A stretch of DNA of 45,304 nucleotides from an uncultured Collinsella sp. (lineage in GTDB: Bacteria; Actinomycetota; Coriobacteriia; Coriobacteriales; Coriobacteriaceae). Below the pieces are notes generated by a model. The model searched no databases. It had not been told where the DNA came from and worked only from the letters and a program-made list of their open reading frames with translations. The stretch is taken from NCBI GenBank assembly GCA_902497025.1, contig CABVDJ010000016.1, forward strand, positions 1-45,304, given 5' to 3'. Both the position numbers and the translations under genes were made by a program. Of this stretch, positions 1 to 6,698 are shown in pieces (position 1 is the first letter of the stretch; each line of letters starts with the position of its first letter).

Positions 1-1
1 C

Positions 2-277
2 ATCTGTCCCGACGCCGACCCGTGCGACGGCATACTCGACGTCTGCTACGCCTGCGGCCCCGTTCCGCGCGCGGTCGCGCTTCCCATGTTCCTTTCGGCC
101 AAAGATGGCCACCATACCAAGCTGTCACCGGTTCGCATGCGCCGCTGTCGCCATGCCGAGCTTACCTTTGAGGAGCCCGACTACCCCATCCAGGCCGACG
201 GCGAGCCCGTTGTCGCCTCGCGCATCGAGGTCGACGTCCTCGGCGGAGCCCTCCACGTCTGGCACCCCACCCGCTAA
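2..277 (+). CDS. Diacylglycerol/lipid kinase family protein, C-terminal fragment
   Basis: The reading frame is open from the window edge, so only the last 91 residues are present and the start lies outside. The tail contains the pattern P-I-Q-A-D-G-E-P-V followed by a beta strand and a terminal hydrophobic V-x-H-P. This is the C-terminal 'DGE' element of YegS/DagK-like lipid kinases, whose ATP-binding domain would lie upstream. A Cys-rich stretch (ICPDADPCDG...CYACGP) precedes it; this is not a standard family feature I recognise. The family phosphorylates diacylglycerol or related lipids at the membrane. The identification rests on a short fragment and is moderate. The gene ends just before inverted repeat 286-354. 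Confidence 0.55.
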   Translation: MCPDADPCDGILDVCYACGPVPRAVALPMFLSAKDGHHTKLSPVRMRRCRHAELTFEEPDYPIQADGEPVVASRIEVDVLGGALHVWHPTR

Positions 278-285
278 ACCCACCT

Positions 286-354
286 AAGTTGCGGTGAAAT
301 AGGGACTGTTTATGTAGCTAAAGCCGCAAAACAGTCCCTATTTCACCGCAACTT
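286..354. repeat. Intergenic inverted repeat, TTGCGGTGrAATA family, copy 1
   Basis: Perfect 26-bp arms (286-311 and 329-354) flank a 17-nt loop. The outer arm reads AAGTTGCGGTGAAATA. The same outer word recurs at 21099-21163 and 22037-22098 with different but still complementary inner arms. It lies between two convergent genes, so it could act as a bidirectional transcription barrier, but there is no U-run on either strand. Confidence 0.85.
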
Positions 355-364
355 ATTGAGAAGA

Positions 365-745
365 TCATTCCTCCCCGCCCGGCTTGCGTCGGTTGGCTTT
401 TTTAATCGCGTTGAAGTGCTTGTCATTGAGCCTGCGCTGGCGAGAGCGCTGAGGCACCTTGGTCTTTACGCGTCGGCGCGGTGGACGCCCGCGACGCTCA
501 AGCTCAGCGCGCAGCTTACGCAGACAGCTGCTGCGGTTTTGGAACTGACTGCGGCTCTCGCGCGCCATCACGACAATCCCCGAAGGGATATGTTTCATGC
601 GTACCGCCGAGTCCGTCGTATTCACGCCCTGTCCGCCCGGACCCGTCGCGCGAAACACCTGCACCTCGCAATCGCGCGCCAACTCCTCGACCGACATCTC
701 GGCATAGCGCGCATACTCGCGCCATTCCATCTTGTTCTCATCCAT
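365..745 (-). CDS. GGQ-domain release-factor-like protein (ArfB/YaeJ-type ribosome rescue candidate)
   Basis: The 126-residue product has the class I release factor catalytic signature G-P-G-G-Q-G-V-N-T-T (about residue 35) and a basic C-terminal tail (RRRVKTKVPQRSRQRRL...KKANRRK). It lacks the stop-codon-recognition domains of RF1/RF2. Size, GGQ domain and cationic tail match ArfB/YaeJ-type peptidyl-tRNA hydrolases that free stalled ribosomes; the tail would enter the empty mRNA channel. I start it at 745, where GGGGAGG sits 7-8 nt upstream. The open frame extends to 811, but that extension only translates the palindrome at 771-801. It could instead be another RF-like paralogue of unknown substrate. 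Confidence 0.75.
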   Translation of the reverse strand: MDENKMEWREYARYAEMSVEELARDCEVQVFRATGPGGQGVNTTDSAVRMKHIPSGIVVMARESRSQFQNRSSCLRKLRAELERRGRPPRRRVKTKVPQRSRQRRLNDKHFNAIKKANRRKPGGEE

Positions 746-770
746 ATCAGCACCTCCCCTCATACAAAAA

Positions 771-801
771 ATGTGACAAAGGGACAGTCCCTTTGTCACA
801 T
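771..801 (-). terminator. Perfect 31-bp palindrome acting as xpt terminator
   Basis: ATGTGACAAAGGGAC and its exact complement flank a single central base. On the minus strand the hairpin is followed at once by six U's (plus A's 766-771), which gives a strong intrinsic terminator 27 bp after the xpt stop. The core ACAGTCCCT is shared with the repeat at 286-354. Confidence 0.8.
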
Positions 802-828
802 CGCATACCAATCGCTTGTGTTGCGCGC

Positions 829-1407
829 TTAGGCGAAGGTGATCTCGCCGTTCTCGCAGTCCATATCGGCGATACGGGCCAAGCTCTCAACGCGGAAGCC
901 GCGCTTACGGAGCTTATCGCCGCCGCCCTGGAAGCCCTTCTCAACGGCGATGCCAATGCCGGCAACTTCGGCGCCCGCAGCCTCGCAGATCTTAATAAGG
1001 CCCTCAAGCGCGCAGCCGTTGGCCAGGAAGTCGTCGATAATCAGGACCTTATCGCCCTCGGACAGAAAGCGCTTACCCACGATAACCGGGTACTCCTTCT
1101 GCTTGGTAAAGGAATAGATGGTCGTGGCATACTGCTCGCCGTCAAGGTTGATGGACTGGGCCTTCTTTGCAAAGACCACCGGCACGCCACCAAAATGCTG
1201 AGCTGCGATGCAGGCCATACCAATACCCGAAGCCTCAATCGTCAGGATCTTGTTGATCTCGACACCCTCGAACAGACGGGCCCATTCGGCGCCCATGTGG
1301 TCGAACAGCTCAACGTCGCACTGGTGGTTGAGGAAGGCATCAACCTTAAGGACGTTACCGGCCTTTACGATGCCGTCATGGCGAATACGATCCTCAAGCT
1401 CCTGCAT
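829..1407 (-). CDS. xpt: Xanthine phosphoribosyltransferase
   Basis: Converts xanthine and PRPP to XMP for purine salvage in the cytoplasm. The 192-residue product matches the usual Xpt length (about 190). It begins M-Q-E-L-E-D-R-I and has the substrate loop I-E-A-S-G-I-G and the PRPP-binding motif V-L-I-I-D-D-F-L-A-N-G around residues 120-130. It is transcribed as its own unit, ending in the palindromic terminator at 771-801. In many Gram-positives xpt is controlled by a guanine riboswitch. I looked upstream (1408-1560) and saw none of the conserved guanine-aptamer core, so regulation here is probably different. The identification is firm. Confidence 0.92.
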   Translation of the reverse strand: MQELEDRIRHDGIVKAGNVLKVDAFLNHQCDVELFDHMGAEWARLFEGVEINKILTIEASGIGMACIAAQHFGGVPVVFAKKAQSINLDGEQYATTIYSFTKQKEYPVIVGKRFLSEGDKVLIIDDFLANGCALEGLIKICEAAGAEVAGIGIAVEKGFQGGGDKLRKRGFRVESLARIADMDCENGEITFA

Positions 1408-1564
1408 GGCGCAACCCCTTCTCGCGGCAACGATACCGCGCGATTAATAAACGTTGTTCGATAGTCTACCACGGACCGACCCCCGCCCGCCCCACAAGCC
1501 ACATCGCACCACAAACCAGTCTTTTTGGGACGGCGCGAATCGTGGCAGACAGCCTCCCAACATG

Positions 1565-2869
1565 CTAATGGCGGGCGCGCATCTTCACCAAACGCACCAT
1601 GGCAAGCGCAAAGCCCACGGCGGCCACAGCCATGAGTACGTAGAACACCGAGCGAAAGCCGAATAGGAATACGTCCGGACGACCTGTAACAAAACTGGTC
1701 ACGGCCTCGCCCATTGCCACGCTCATCTGCCCATACAGGATATGCGACGCCGCCGTAATGCCGAGTGCCATACCCGCATAACGCGCCAGGCTACCCAGAC
1801 TACCCGCAAAGCCGAGTGCTTCGCGCGGAGCCGAGCCCATGTACAACGAGTTGTTAGGACTCTGGAAAACCGACGTACCGCACGACATAAACGCGACACA
1901 GCACACGATCACAGGGATAGAAGAGCGCTCGTCGAGCGTGCTTACCGCAAAGAGACCGCACACATACACGCCCAGGCCGACCGCCGTAGGGCCCTCGCAG
2001 CCAACACGGTCCGAAACCGTACCCGAAAGCGGCCCGATAAAGGCATTCACCATCGGCAGCGCCAAAAAGAGCAATCCGGAAATGTCGGAACCAAAGCCGT
2101 GGGCGTCCTGAAAATAGAACGGCAGAATAAACTCGGATGCGCCAATGCCAACGAACACGATGAGCATGCAGACAAGGTTGATGGTGAAGGCCGAATTTGC
2201 AAAGCAGCGACGAGCGGCCTCGATCAGGGACATGGGGCGCTCGCCGGCCTCCGGCTTAACATGCGGCAGCGTGTAGAGCCCCACGATAAACGAGATCACG
2301 CCAATAGGCAGGTTGATGAGGAAGATACTCTCCCAGGGAAAGCTTGCCACCAGCATGCCGCCAAGCACGGGGCCACACATCATGCCGAGGGCCACAAAGG
2401 TCGCGAGAATACCCATGGCACGGCCACGTTCGCGCGCCGGAAACGACTCGGTGATGATACCCATGTTGTTAGCCATGGCCGCCGCGCAACCGACGCCCTG
2501 AACAATGCGTGCCAGGATAAGAACCTCGAGCGAACCCGAAAGGCCGCAAAGCAGCGAGCCGGCCGTAAAAACGATTACGCCCAGCTGGAATACGCCCACC
2601 TTGCCGCGCACGTCGCCCAAGCGGCCAAACGGCAGCATAGCCACGCATGTCGCAAGCAGATACACCGAGCTTACCAGCTGAATGCGATCGAGGCCCACGC
2701 CCAGCTCCTTTTGCATCACGGGCAGCGCCACGGTCACGACGGTCGAATCCAGACACACCATAAACGTCATGATGAGCACGGTAAACAGAATCGCCCATTT
2801 GTTCTTGCCATGGGTGTCGCCCTCTAGAGCAATGTGCTCGCGGCGCAACTGCTCTGCAGTTTTCTCCAT
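1565..2869 (-). CDS. MFS transporter, DHA2-type drug/proton antiporter family
   Basis: About 434 residues, largely hydrophobic, beginning with a short charged N-tail and then a first membrane helix (WAILFTVLIMTFMVCLDSTVVTVALP). This L-D-x-T-V-V-x-V-A-L-P motif is characteristic of DHA2 (EmrB/QacA) proteins. The loop L-P-F-G-R-L-G-D-V-R-G-K is MFS motif A and G-P-V-L-G-G is motif C. Family members export toxic compounds or metabolites with proton exchange; the substrate cannot be read from sequence. Two in-frame ATGs exist (2875 and 2869). GAAAGG abuts the first but lies 6 nt before the second, so I choose 2869. No regulator is adjacent. Confidence 0.85.
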   Translation of the reverse strand: MEKTAEQLRREHIALEGDTHGKNKWAILFTVLIMTFMVCLDSTVVTVALPVMQKELGVGLDRIQLVSSVYLLATCVAMLPFGRLGDVRGKVGVFQLGVIVFTAGSLLCGLSGSLEVLILARIVQGVGCAAAMANNMGIITESFPARERGRAMGILATFVALGMMCGPVLGGMLVASFPWESIFLINLPIGVISFIVGLYTLPHVKPEAGERPMSLIEAARRCFANSAFTINLVCMLIVFVGIGASEFILPFYFQDAHGFGSDISGLLFLALPMVNAFIGPLSGTVSDRVGCEGPTAVGLGVYVCGLFAVSTLDERSSIPVIVCCVAFMSCGTSVFQSPNNSLYMGSAPREALGFAGSLGSLARYAGMALGITAASHILYGQMSVAMGEAVTSFVTGRPDVFLFGFRSVFYVLMAVAAVGFALAMVRLVKMRARH

Positions 2870-2895
2870 ATCCATCCTTTCGAGTGGCCTAACGC

Positions 2896-2943
2896 AAAAA
2901 ACGGGGCCCCGATCGCCTGCAAACAGCCGCGATTGGGGTCCCG
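2896..2943 (-). terminator. Intrinsic terminator of metY
   Basis: Fifteen-bp stem (2902-2916 with 2929-2943, including G-U pairs on the RNA) followed on the minus strand by six U's (plus A's 2896-2901). It lies just after the metY stop and before the MFS gene. Confidence 0.85.
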
Positions 2944-3010
2944 CCTACGGAATCGGAACGAAAGGTCACCGAAGCTTTCTGCCAGCATCGGCACCTTGTA
3001 CGGAGCTAGC

Positions 3011-4294
3011 CTAGCACTGCTCGAGTGCCTGCTCAAGGTCGGCAATCAGATCGGCCGTGTCCTCGAGGCCGCACGACAGGCGCACCATGTCGGCGGAGAT
3101 GCCACAGGCGATGAGCTCCTCATCGTTCATCTGGCGATGCGTGGCATTAGCGGGATGCAGGCAGCAAGTGCGGGCATCGGCCACGTGCGTGGCGATCTGG
3201 GCGAGCTTGAGGCTCTTCATAAAGGTCTCGGCCGCCGCGCGACCACCGTTAAAGCCAAAGCTCACAACGCCGCAGGTACCGTTGGGCATGTACTTCTGAG
3301 CCAGGTCATAGTACTTATCGCCCTCCAGGCCCGGATAGCTCACGAAGCGCACCTTGGGATGGCTCTGCAGGAACTTGGCAACGGCCAGGCCGTTCTCACA
3401 ATGACGCGGCATGCGTACATGCAGGCTCTCGAGCGAGCTGTTCAGGAAGAAGGCCGCCTGCGGGTTCTGCATGGGGCCGAGGTCGCGCATGAGCTGCGCG
3501 GTGGCCTTGGTAATGAAGGCGCCCTCGCGACCGAACTTCTCGGCATAGGTCACGCCGTGATAGCTCTCGTCAGGCGTGGTGAGACCCGGGAACTTATCTG
3601 CATGGGCCATCCAGTCAAACTGGCCGTGATCGACGATCACGCCGCCCAGGTAGGCCGCATGGCCATCCATGTACTTAGTGGTGGAGTGCGTGACGATGTC
3701 GGCGCCCCACTCAAAGGGACGGCACATCACGGGCGTCGGGAAGGTGTTGTCGACCATCAGCGGCACGCCGTGGTCGTGCGCGGCCTTGGCAAAGCGCTCA
3801 ATATCGAGCACGGCAAGGGCGGGGTTGGCGATGGTCTCGCCAAAGACGAGCTTGGTATTGGGCTCAAAGGCTGCCTCGAGCTCCTCGTCGGTGCAGTCGG
3901 GGGCAACGAAGGTACAGGTCAAACCCATGCGCTCCATAGTATGGGCGAGCAGGTTGTAGGTACCGCCGTAGATAGCAGAGCTCGCGACCACATGATCGCC
4001 GGCACCGGCCACGTTAAAAATCGCGAGGAAATTCGCAGCCATGCCCGAGCTCGTGAGCATCGCAGCGGTGCCGCCCTCCATCTCGCAGATCTTGGCGGCA
4101 ACGAGATCGCACGTGGGGTTCTGCAGACGGCTGTAGAAGTAGCCCGACTCCTCTAGGTCAAACAGCTTGCCCATGTGCTCGGACGTGTCGTACTTCCACG
4201 TGGTGGACTGGTAGATGGGCACCTGGCGCGGCTCGGCATCTCCCGGGTGATAGCCGCCCTGAACACATGTGGTACCGATGGTCTGCTCGCTCAT
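3011..4294 (-). CDS. metY: O-acetylhomoserine aminocarboxypropyltransferase (O-acetylhomoserine sulfhydrylase)
   Basis: PLP enzyme of the Cys/Met metabolism family. It makes homocysteine from O-acetylhomoserine and sulfide in methionine synthesis. The 427-residue protein starts T-x-x-V-Q-G-G-Y, has the tyrosine/arginine segment Y-F-Y-S-R-L-Q-N-P-T, the PLP lysine in H-S-T-T-K-Y-M-D-G-H, and the C-terminal L-H-P-A-N-A-T-H-R-Q where family members usually have HPASTTHRQ or HPASTTHSQ. The GH-A-A-Y-L-G-G segment also departs slightly from the usual GHATSxGG, so preference for another acyl-homoserine or thiol is possible. AGGGAG precedes the ATG. It is divergent from the C_GCAxxG redox protein, and the spacer contains a dyad (4381-4404). 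Confidence 0.85.
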   Translation of the reverse strand: MSEQTIGTTCVQGGYHPGDAEPRQVPIYQSTTWKYDTSEHMGKLFDLEESGYFYSRLQNPTCDLVAAKICEMEGGTAAMLTSSGMAANFLAIFNVAGAGDHVVASSAIYGGTYNLLAHTMERMGLTCTFVAPDCTDEELEAAFEPNTKLVFGETIANPALAVLDIERFAKAAHDHGVPLMVDNTFPTPVMCRPFEWGADIVTHSTTKYMDGHAAYLGGVIVDHGQFDWMAHADKFPGLTTPDESYHGVTYAEKFGREGAFITKATAQLMRDLGPMQNPQAAFFLNSSLESLHVRMPRHCENGLAVAKFLQSHPKVRFVSYPGLEGDKYYDLAQKYMPNGTCGVVSFGFNGGRAAAETFMKSLKLAQIATHVADARTCCLHPANATHRQMNDEELIACGISADMVRLSCGLEDTADLIADLEQALEQC

Positions 4295-4380
4295 ATCTAG
4301 CTCCCTAGCCTGGGTTACGTTTCATTCGGTTCACGATACCGCTACCCTGCACCCCTCTCAACCCATCCTCAAGGTAGGTT

Positions 4381-4404
4381 ATAGGACAAATTGATCAGGG
4401 GTAT
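4381..4404. promoter_or_regulatory. Imperfect dyad in the metY / C_GCAxxG shared upstream region
   Basis: The 24-nt segment begins ATAGGACAAA and ends TCAGGGGTAT, giving an ATA...TAT-bounded imperfect dyad. Length and ends resemble Rrf2/IscR-type operators, but only about half of the arm positions match. It sits in the only spacer between a sulfur-assimilation gene and a cysteine-rich redox gene. Confidence 0.3.
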
Positions 4405-4524
4405 TTATCTCAAGCCTTGGGCATTTGCTCGATAGATAAAAATGAGGCATACATGAAGCTCTCGATGATTACATACCCCGTCACGGGTACCATAGGCGGG
4501 TACACCGTAACCAAGGAGACAACG

Positions 4525-4971
4525 ATGAAGCAAATCGATACGGCCCAGCTCGACATCACCGCCTGTCAGGCTCAGGCTGCCGAATACCACGCCCGTGGCT
4601 TTAACTGCGCCCAGGCCGTTGCCTGCACGCTCGCACCTGCCGTCGGGCTCGACCCCCAGACTGCCTTTACCCTCACCGAGGGCTTTGGCGCCGGCATGGG
4701 TGGCATGACCGAGACCTGCGGCGCCATCTCGGGCGCTGTTGCCATAATGGGCTTTGTAATGAGCGACGGCATGGAGAACCCCAAGACCAAAGGCCAGACC
4801 TACAAGCTGTCGCGCGAGATTGCCAAGCGATTTGGCGAGAAGAACACGACGACCGTCTGCGGCACGCTCAAGGGCATCGGATCGGATAAGGGTCCGCTCC
4901 GCAGCTGCCCCGGCTGCATCGACGATGCCATCGAGATCGCCTGCGATGTGCTAAAGCAGCTCGCCGAGTAA
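4525..4971 (+). CDS. C_GCAxxG_C_C family cysteine-rich protein
   Basis: A 148-residue soluble protein with a pattern of conserved cysteines: G-F-N-C-A-Q-A-V, then T-E-G-F-G-A-G-M-G-G-M-T-E-T-C-G-A-I-S-G-A, a Cys in the T-V-C-G-T segment, and R-S-C-P-G-C-I-D-D-A near the end. This is the C_GCAxxG_C_C family, proposed to bind a metal or redox cofactor; the exact function is not established. AAGGAG at 4513-4518 fixes the start at 4525. An in-frame ATG at 4453 with weaker GAGG could add 24 residues but shows no family similarity. It is divergent from metY, which suggests a link to sulfur or redox state. It ends in the terminator at 4989-5035. Confidence 0.8.
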   Translation: MKQIDTAQLDITACQAQAAEYHARGFNCAQAVACTLAPAVGLDPQTAFTLTEGFGAGMGGMTETCGAISGAVAIMGFVMSDGMENPKTKGQTYKLSREIAKRFGEKNTTTVCGTLKGIGSDKGPLRSCPGCIDDAIEIACDVLKQLAE

Positions 4972-4988
4972 ACGGCAGCAACATAAAA

Positions 4989-5035
4989 CGACGGCCGGCG
5001 CGTTTGGGATCCATCCAAAAAAACGCCGGCCGTCG
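4989..5035. terminator. Bidirectional terminator between convergent genes
   Basis: Twelve-bp perfect stem CGACGGCCGGCG (4989-5000) with 5024-5035. An inner TTTGG/CCAAA extension lies inside the loop. It separates the C_GCAxxG gene (+) from the YigZ gene (-). Confidence 0.75.
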
Positions 5036-5038
5036 CCG

Positions 5039-5677
5039 TTAGAACTCGGCAAATTTGGGAGCGCCGACCTCGATCTCTTCGCGCCCCGCCATAAGCTCGC
5101 GCATCTTGGCGCAAAATTGCTCCTGCTCCCCCGCTTTGAATACCAGGTGAAGTGTCACGGCATCCGCGTAATCGGTATCCGAAACCTTGGCACCCGAATC
5201 CTGCGCCAAACGAAGCACCTGCTCATACTGCGGATAGGCCACATGCACGTCAACAGGCACGACACTCGTCATCTCGACAATCTGCCCGGCCTCCCGAGCA
5301 GCTGCCACCGCCGCCTGCGTCGCCGCAGTATAGGCGCGCACCAAGCCACCAGGTCCCAACAGCGTGCCACCAAAATAGCGCGTCACCACGCAGCAAACAT
5401 TTTTGAGCTCTGCGCCGCGCAACACCTCGAGCGTCGGCATACCGCTCGTGCGGCTCGGCTCACCATCATCGCTCTGGCGCTCGCGTCCATCGACTAAAAT
5501 CCACGCGGGAACATTGTGTCGAGCGTCGTAATGACGCTTGCGAACCATCTCGATAAAGGCATTCGCCTCATCCTCGGACTCAATATGGACCAGCTGGGCA
5601 ATAAACCGGCTCTTGCGGTCCACAAACTCGCCCGAAGCCTCAATATTCGATTGCAGAGTAAAATAGCTGTCCAACAA
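5039..5677 (-). CDS. yigZ: YigZ/IMPACT family protein
   Basis: A 212-residue protein with the UPF0029 (IMPACT N-terminal) signature: K-S-R-F-I-A early, D-D-G-E-P-S-R-T-S-G-M-P around residue 75, and V-V-T-R-Y-F-G-G-T-L-L-G-P-G-G-L-V-R-A-Y near residue 105. A second smaller alpha/beta domain follows. The biochemical role is unsettled; eukaryotic IMPACT relatives affect translational control. The start is TTG at 5677 with GAGGGG about 5 nt upstream; there is no ATG in a better position. Upstream lie two long inverted repeats and then rnpB on the same strand, so transcripts from rnpB could in principle reach it. Confidence 0.85.
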   Translation of the reverse strand: MLDSYFTLQSNIEASGEFVDRKSRFIAQLVHIESEDEANAFIEMVRKRHYDARHNVPAWILVDGRERQSDDGEPSRTSGMPTLEVLRGAELKNVCCVVTRYFGGTLLGPGGLVRAYTAATQAAVAAAREAGQIVEMTSVVPVDVHVAYPQYEQVLRLAQDSGAKVSDTDYADAVTLHLVFKAGEQEQFCAKMRELMAGREEIEVGAPKFAEF

Positions 5678-5791
5678 AGCCCCTCAACAAAACTAAGCGC
5701 GGCAACAAACAGCCTCAATAATACGGCAAAGGCCGTACCGATAACCCCGGTAAATAGAACAGCAACGCCGATGACCAGGCAAAAACAGCGA

Positions 5792-5889
5792 GACGGCGTC
5801 AGCTGAGTCGATTTGGCCCGAAAGAGGAGGGAGCACGCCTTATGGCGGCGACCGACGAATGAGCGCCAAATCGGCCAGCTGACGCCGTC
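5792..5889. repeat. Long inverted repeat C between yigZ and rnpB
   Basis: Arms GACGGCGTCAGCTG (5792-5805) plus CGATTTGGC (5809-5817) pair with 5865-5889, about 24 bp with one small bulge. The 47-nt loop contains an inner hairpin GCC-TTAT-GGC. No open reading frame or U-run is associated. Confidence 0.8.
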
Positions 5890-5897
5890 GAGAGCGA

Positions 5898-5996
5898 GAA
5901 CCCGTCAGCGCGAGCAAGGTGCCTTGAAAGACGAGGGCATTGACCTTATGGTCATGCCCGAAGGCTTGTAAGGCAGATTGCCGCGCTGACGGGTTC
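5898..5996. repeat. Long inverted repeat D directly downstream of rnpB
   Basis: Outer arms GAACCCGTCAGCGCG (5898-5912) and exact complement (5982-5996). Inside are further paired segments (GCAA..TGCCTT with AAGGCA..TTGC) and an apical hairpin GACC-TTAT-GGTC. The whole could fold as one rod about 100 nt long. It begins about 16 nt beyond the rnpB 3' end, so it may stop or protect precursor RNase P RNA. Confidence 0.8.
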
Positions 5997-6011
5997 GCAG
6001 CGTCAACATAG

Positions 6012-6376
6012 TTGCCAAGTGGGCCTATAAGCCGGGTTCTGTCGTGAACGGTCATTTATCTTGTCTGCACGTTACCGTGCAGCTCCACGCACGCTACCCG
6101 AACGCGGACCGGGCCGGCCCATAGCGTTCCTATTCGCGCTTGCTCCGGATGGGGCTTGCCAAGCCGCCGTGTTGCCACGACGCTGGTGGTCTCTTACACC
6201 ACCGTTTCAGCTTTTCCCTTTACGCCTTGCGGCGCAGGTGGGAGTCTTCTTTTCTGCGGCGCTTTCCGTCGAATCACTCCGCCCGGCCGTTAGCCGGCAT
6301 CCCGCCCTCTGGAGCCCGGACTTTCCTCACGCGTACTGCAAGCAGCACATCGCGCGACCGTCTGGCCCACTCAGCA
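6012..6376 (-). ncRNA. rnpB: RNase P RNA, bacterial type A
   Basis: Catalytic RNA that matures the 5' ends of tRNAs. On the minus strand I see the universally conserved GAGGAAAGUCCGGGCUCC (plus 6311-6328) near the 5' end and ACAGAACCCGGCUUAUAGGC near the 3' end (plus 6023-6042). The P1 helix forms from AGUGGGCC at the 5' end and GGCCCACUU at the 3' end, fixing ends near 6376 and 6012. Length about 365 nt is normal for type A. The 5' and 3' boundaries are accurate to a few bases only. Confidence 0.95.
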
Positions 6377-6383
6377 GTGCAAG

Positions 6384-6411
6384 AGTGTAACACACCGTTG
6401 CCGCAGGCAAT
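6384..6411 (-). promoter_or_regulatory. Candidate rnpB promoter
   Basis: Minus-strand TACACT (plus 6384-6389) lies 7-8 nt before the predicted 5' end of rnpB. A weak -35 candidate (TTGCCT or ATTGCC) lies 15-16 nt further upstream. The -10 position is convincing; the -35 is not. Confidence 0.4.
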
Positions 6412-6535
6412 GGCACAACGCAAACGCTCGACACGATAAACCAAGAACCGCCATGCGCTACAATGGTCCTGTCGATGGGCAACGTCGTCAGTCGAGACGC
6501 GACCGCGCTCCGCACCCCTCCGTCTACTCGGTGCG

Positions 6536-6574
6536 TTCCCGCCTCCTCCCCGAGGCGGGATGTCGGCGTTTTTT
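6536..6574 (+). terminator. Orphan terminator-like hairpin
   Basis: CCCGCCTC (6538-6545) and GAGGCGGG (6552-6559) form a hairpin; a run of six T's follows at 6569-6574 after a short spacer. No plus-strand gene precedes it. It may end a short plus-strand RNA starting near TACAAT (6459-6464). The rest of 6381-6640 holds no gene I can support. Confidence 0.4.
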
Positions 6575-6643
6575 CATGCAGCGACAACCAAATAGCCTGT
6601 GGACAGCATGGGCAGCATCGTGCATCTCGGCACCAAATGCAAA

Positions 6644-6674
6644 AAGGGACCCGTCCATTACGGACGGATCCCTT
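6644..6674 (-). terminator. Intrinsic terminator of rpsA
   Basis: Stem AAGGGAcCCGTCC / GGACGGaTCCCTT with a short ATTAC loop, followed on the minus strand by UUUUU, 25 nt after the rpsA stop. Confidence 0.9.
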
Positions 6675-6698
6675 AAAACAAGTGATCGTCAAACCGAT

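Noticed and set aside
1408..1560. Guanine (purine) riboswitch upstream of xpt
   Set aside because: xpt often has one, so I searched, but the conserved aptamer core words are absent.
5494..5800. Hydrophobic minus-strand frame (CLVIGVAVLFTGVIGTAFAVLL...) next to the yigZ start
   Set aside because: It looks like a membrane helix but has no start codon with a ribosome site; it enters the inverted repeat at one end and runs out of frame into yigZ at the other. Probably chance.
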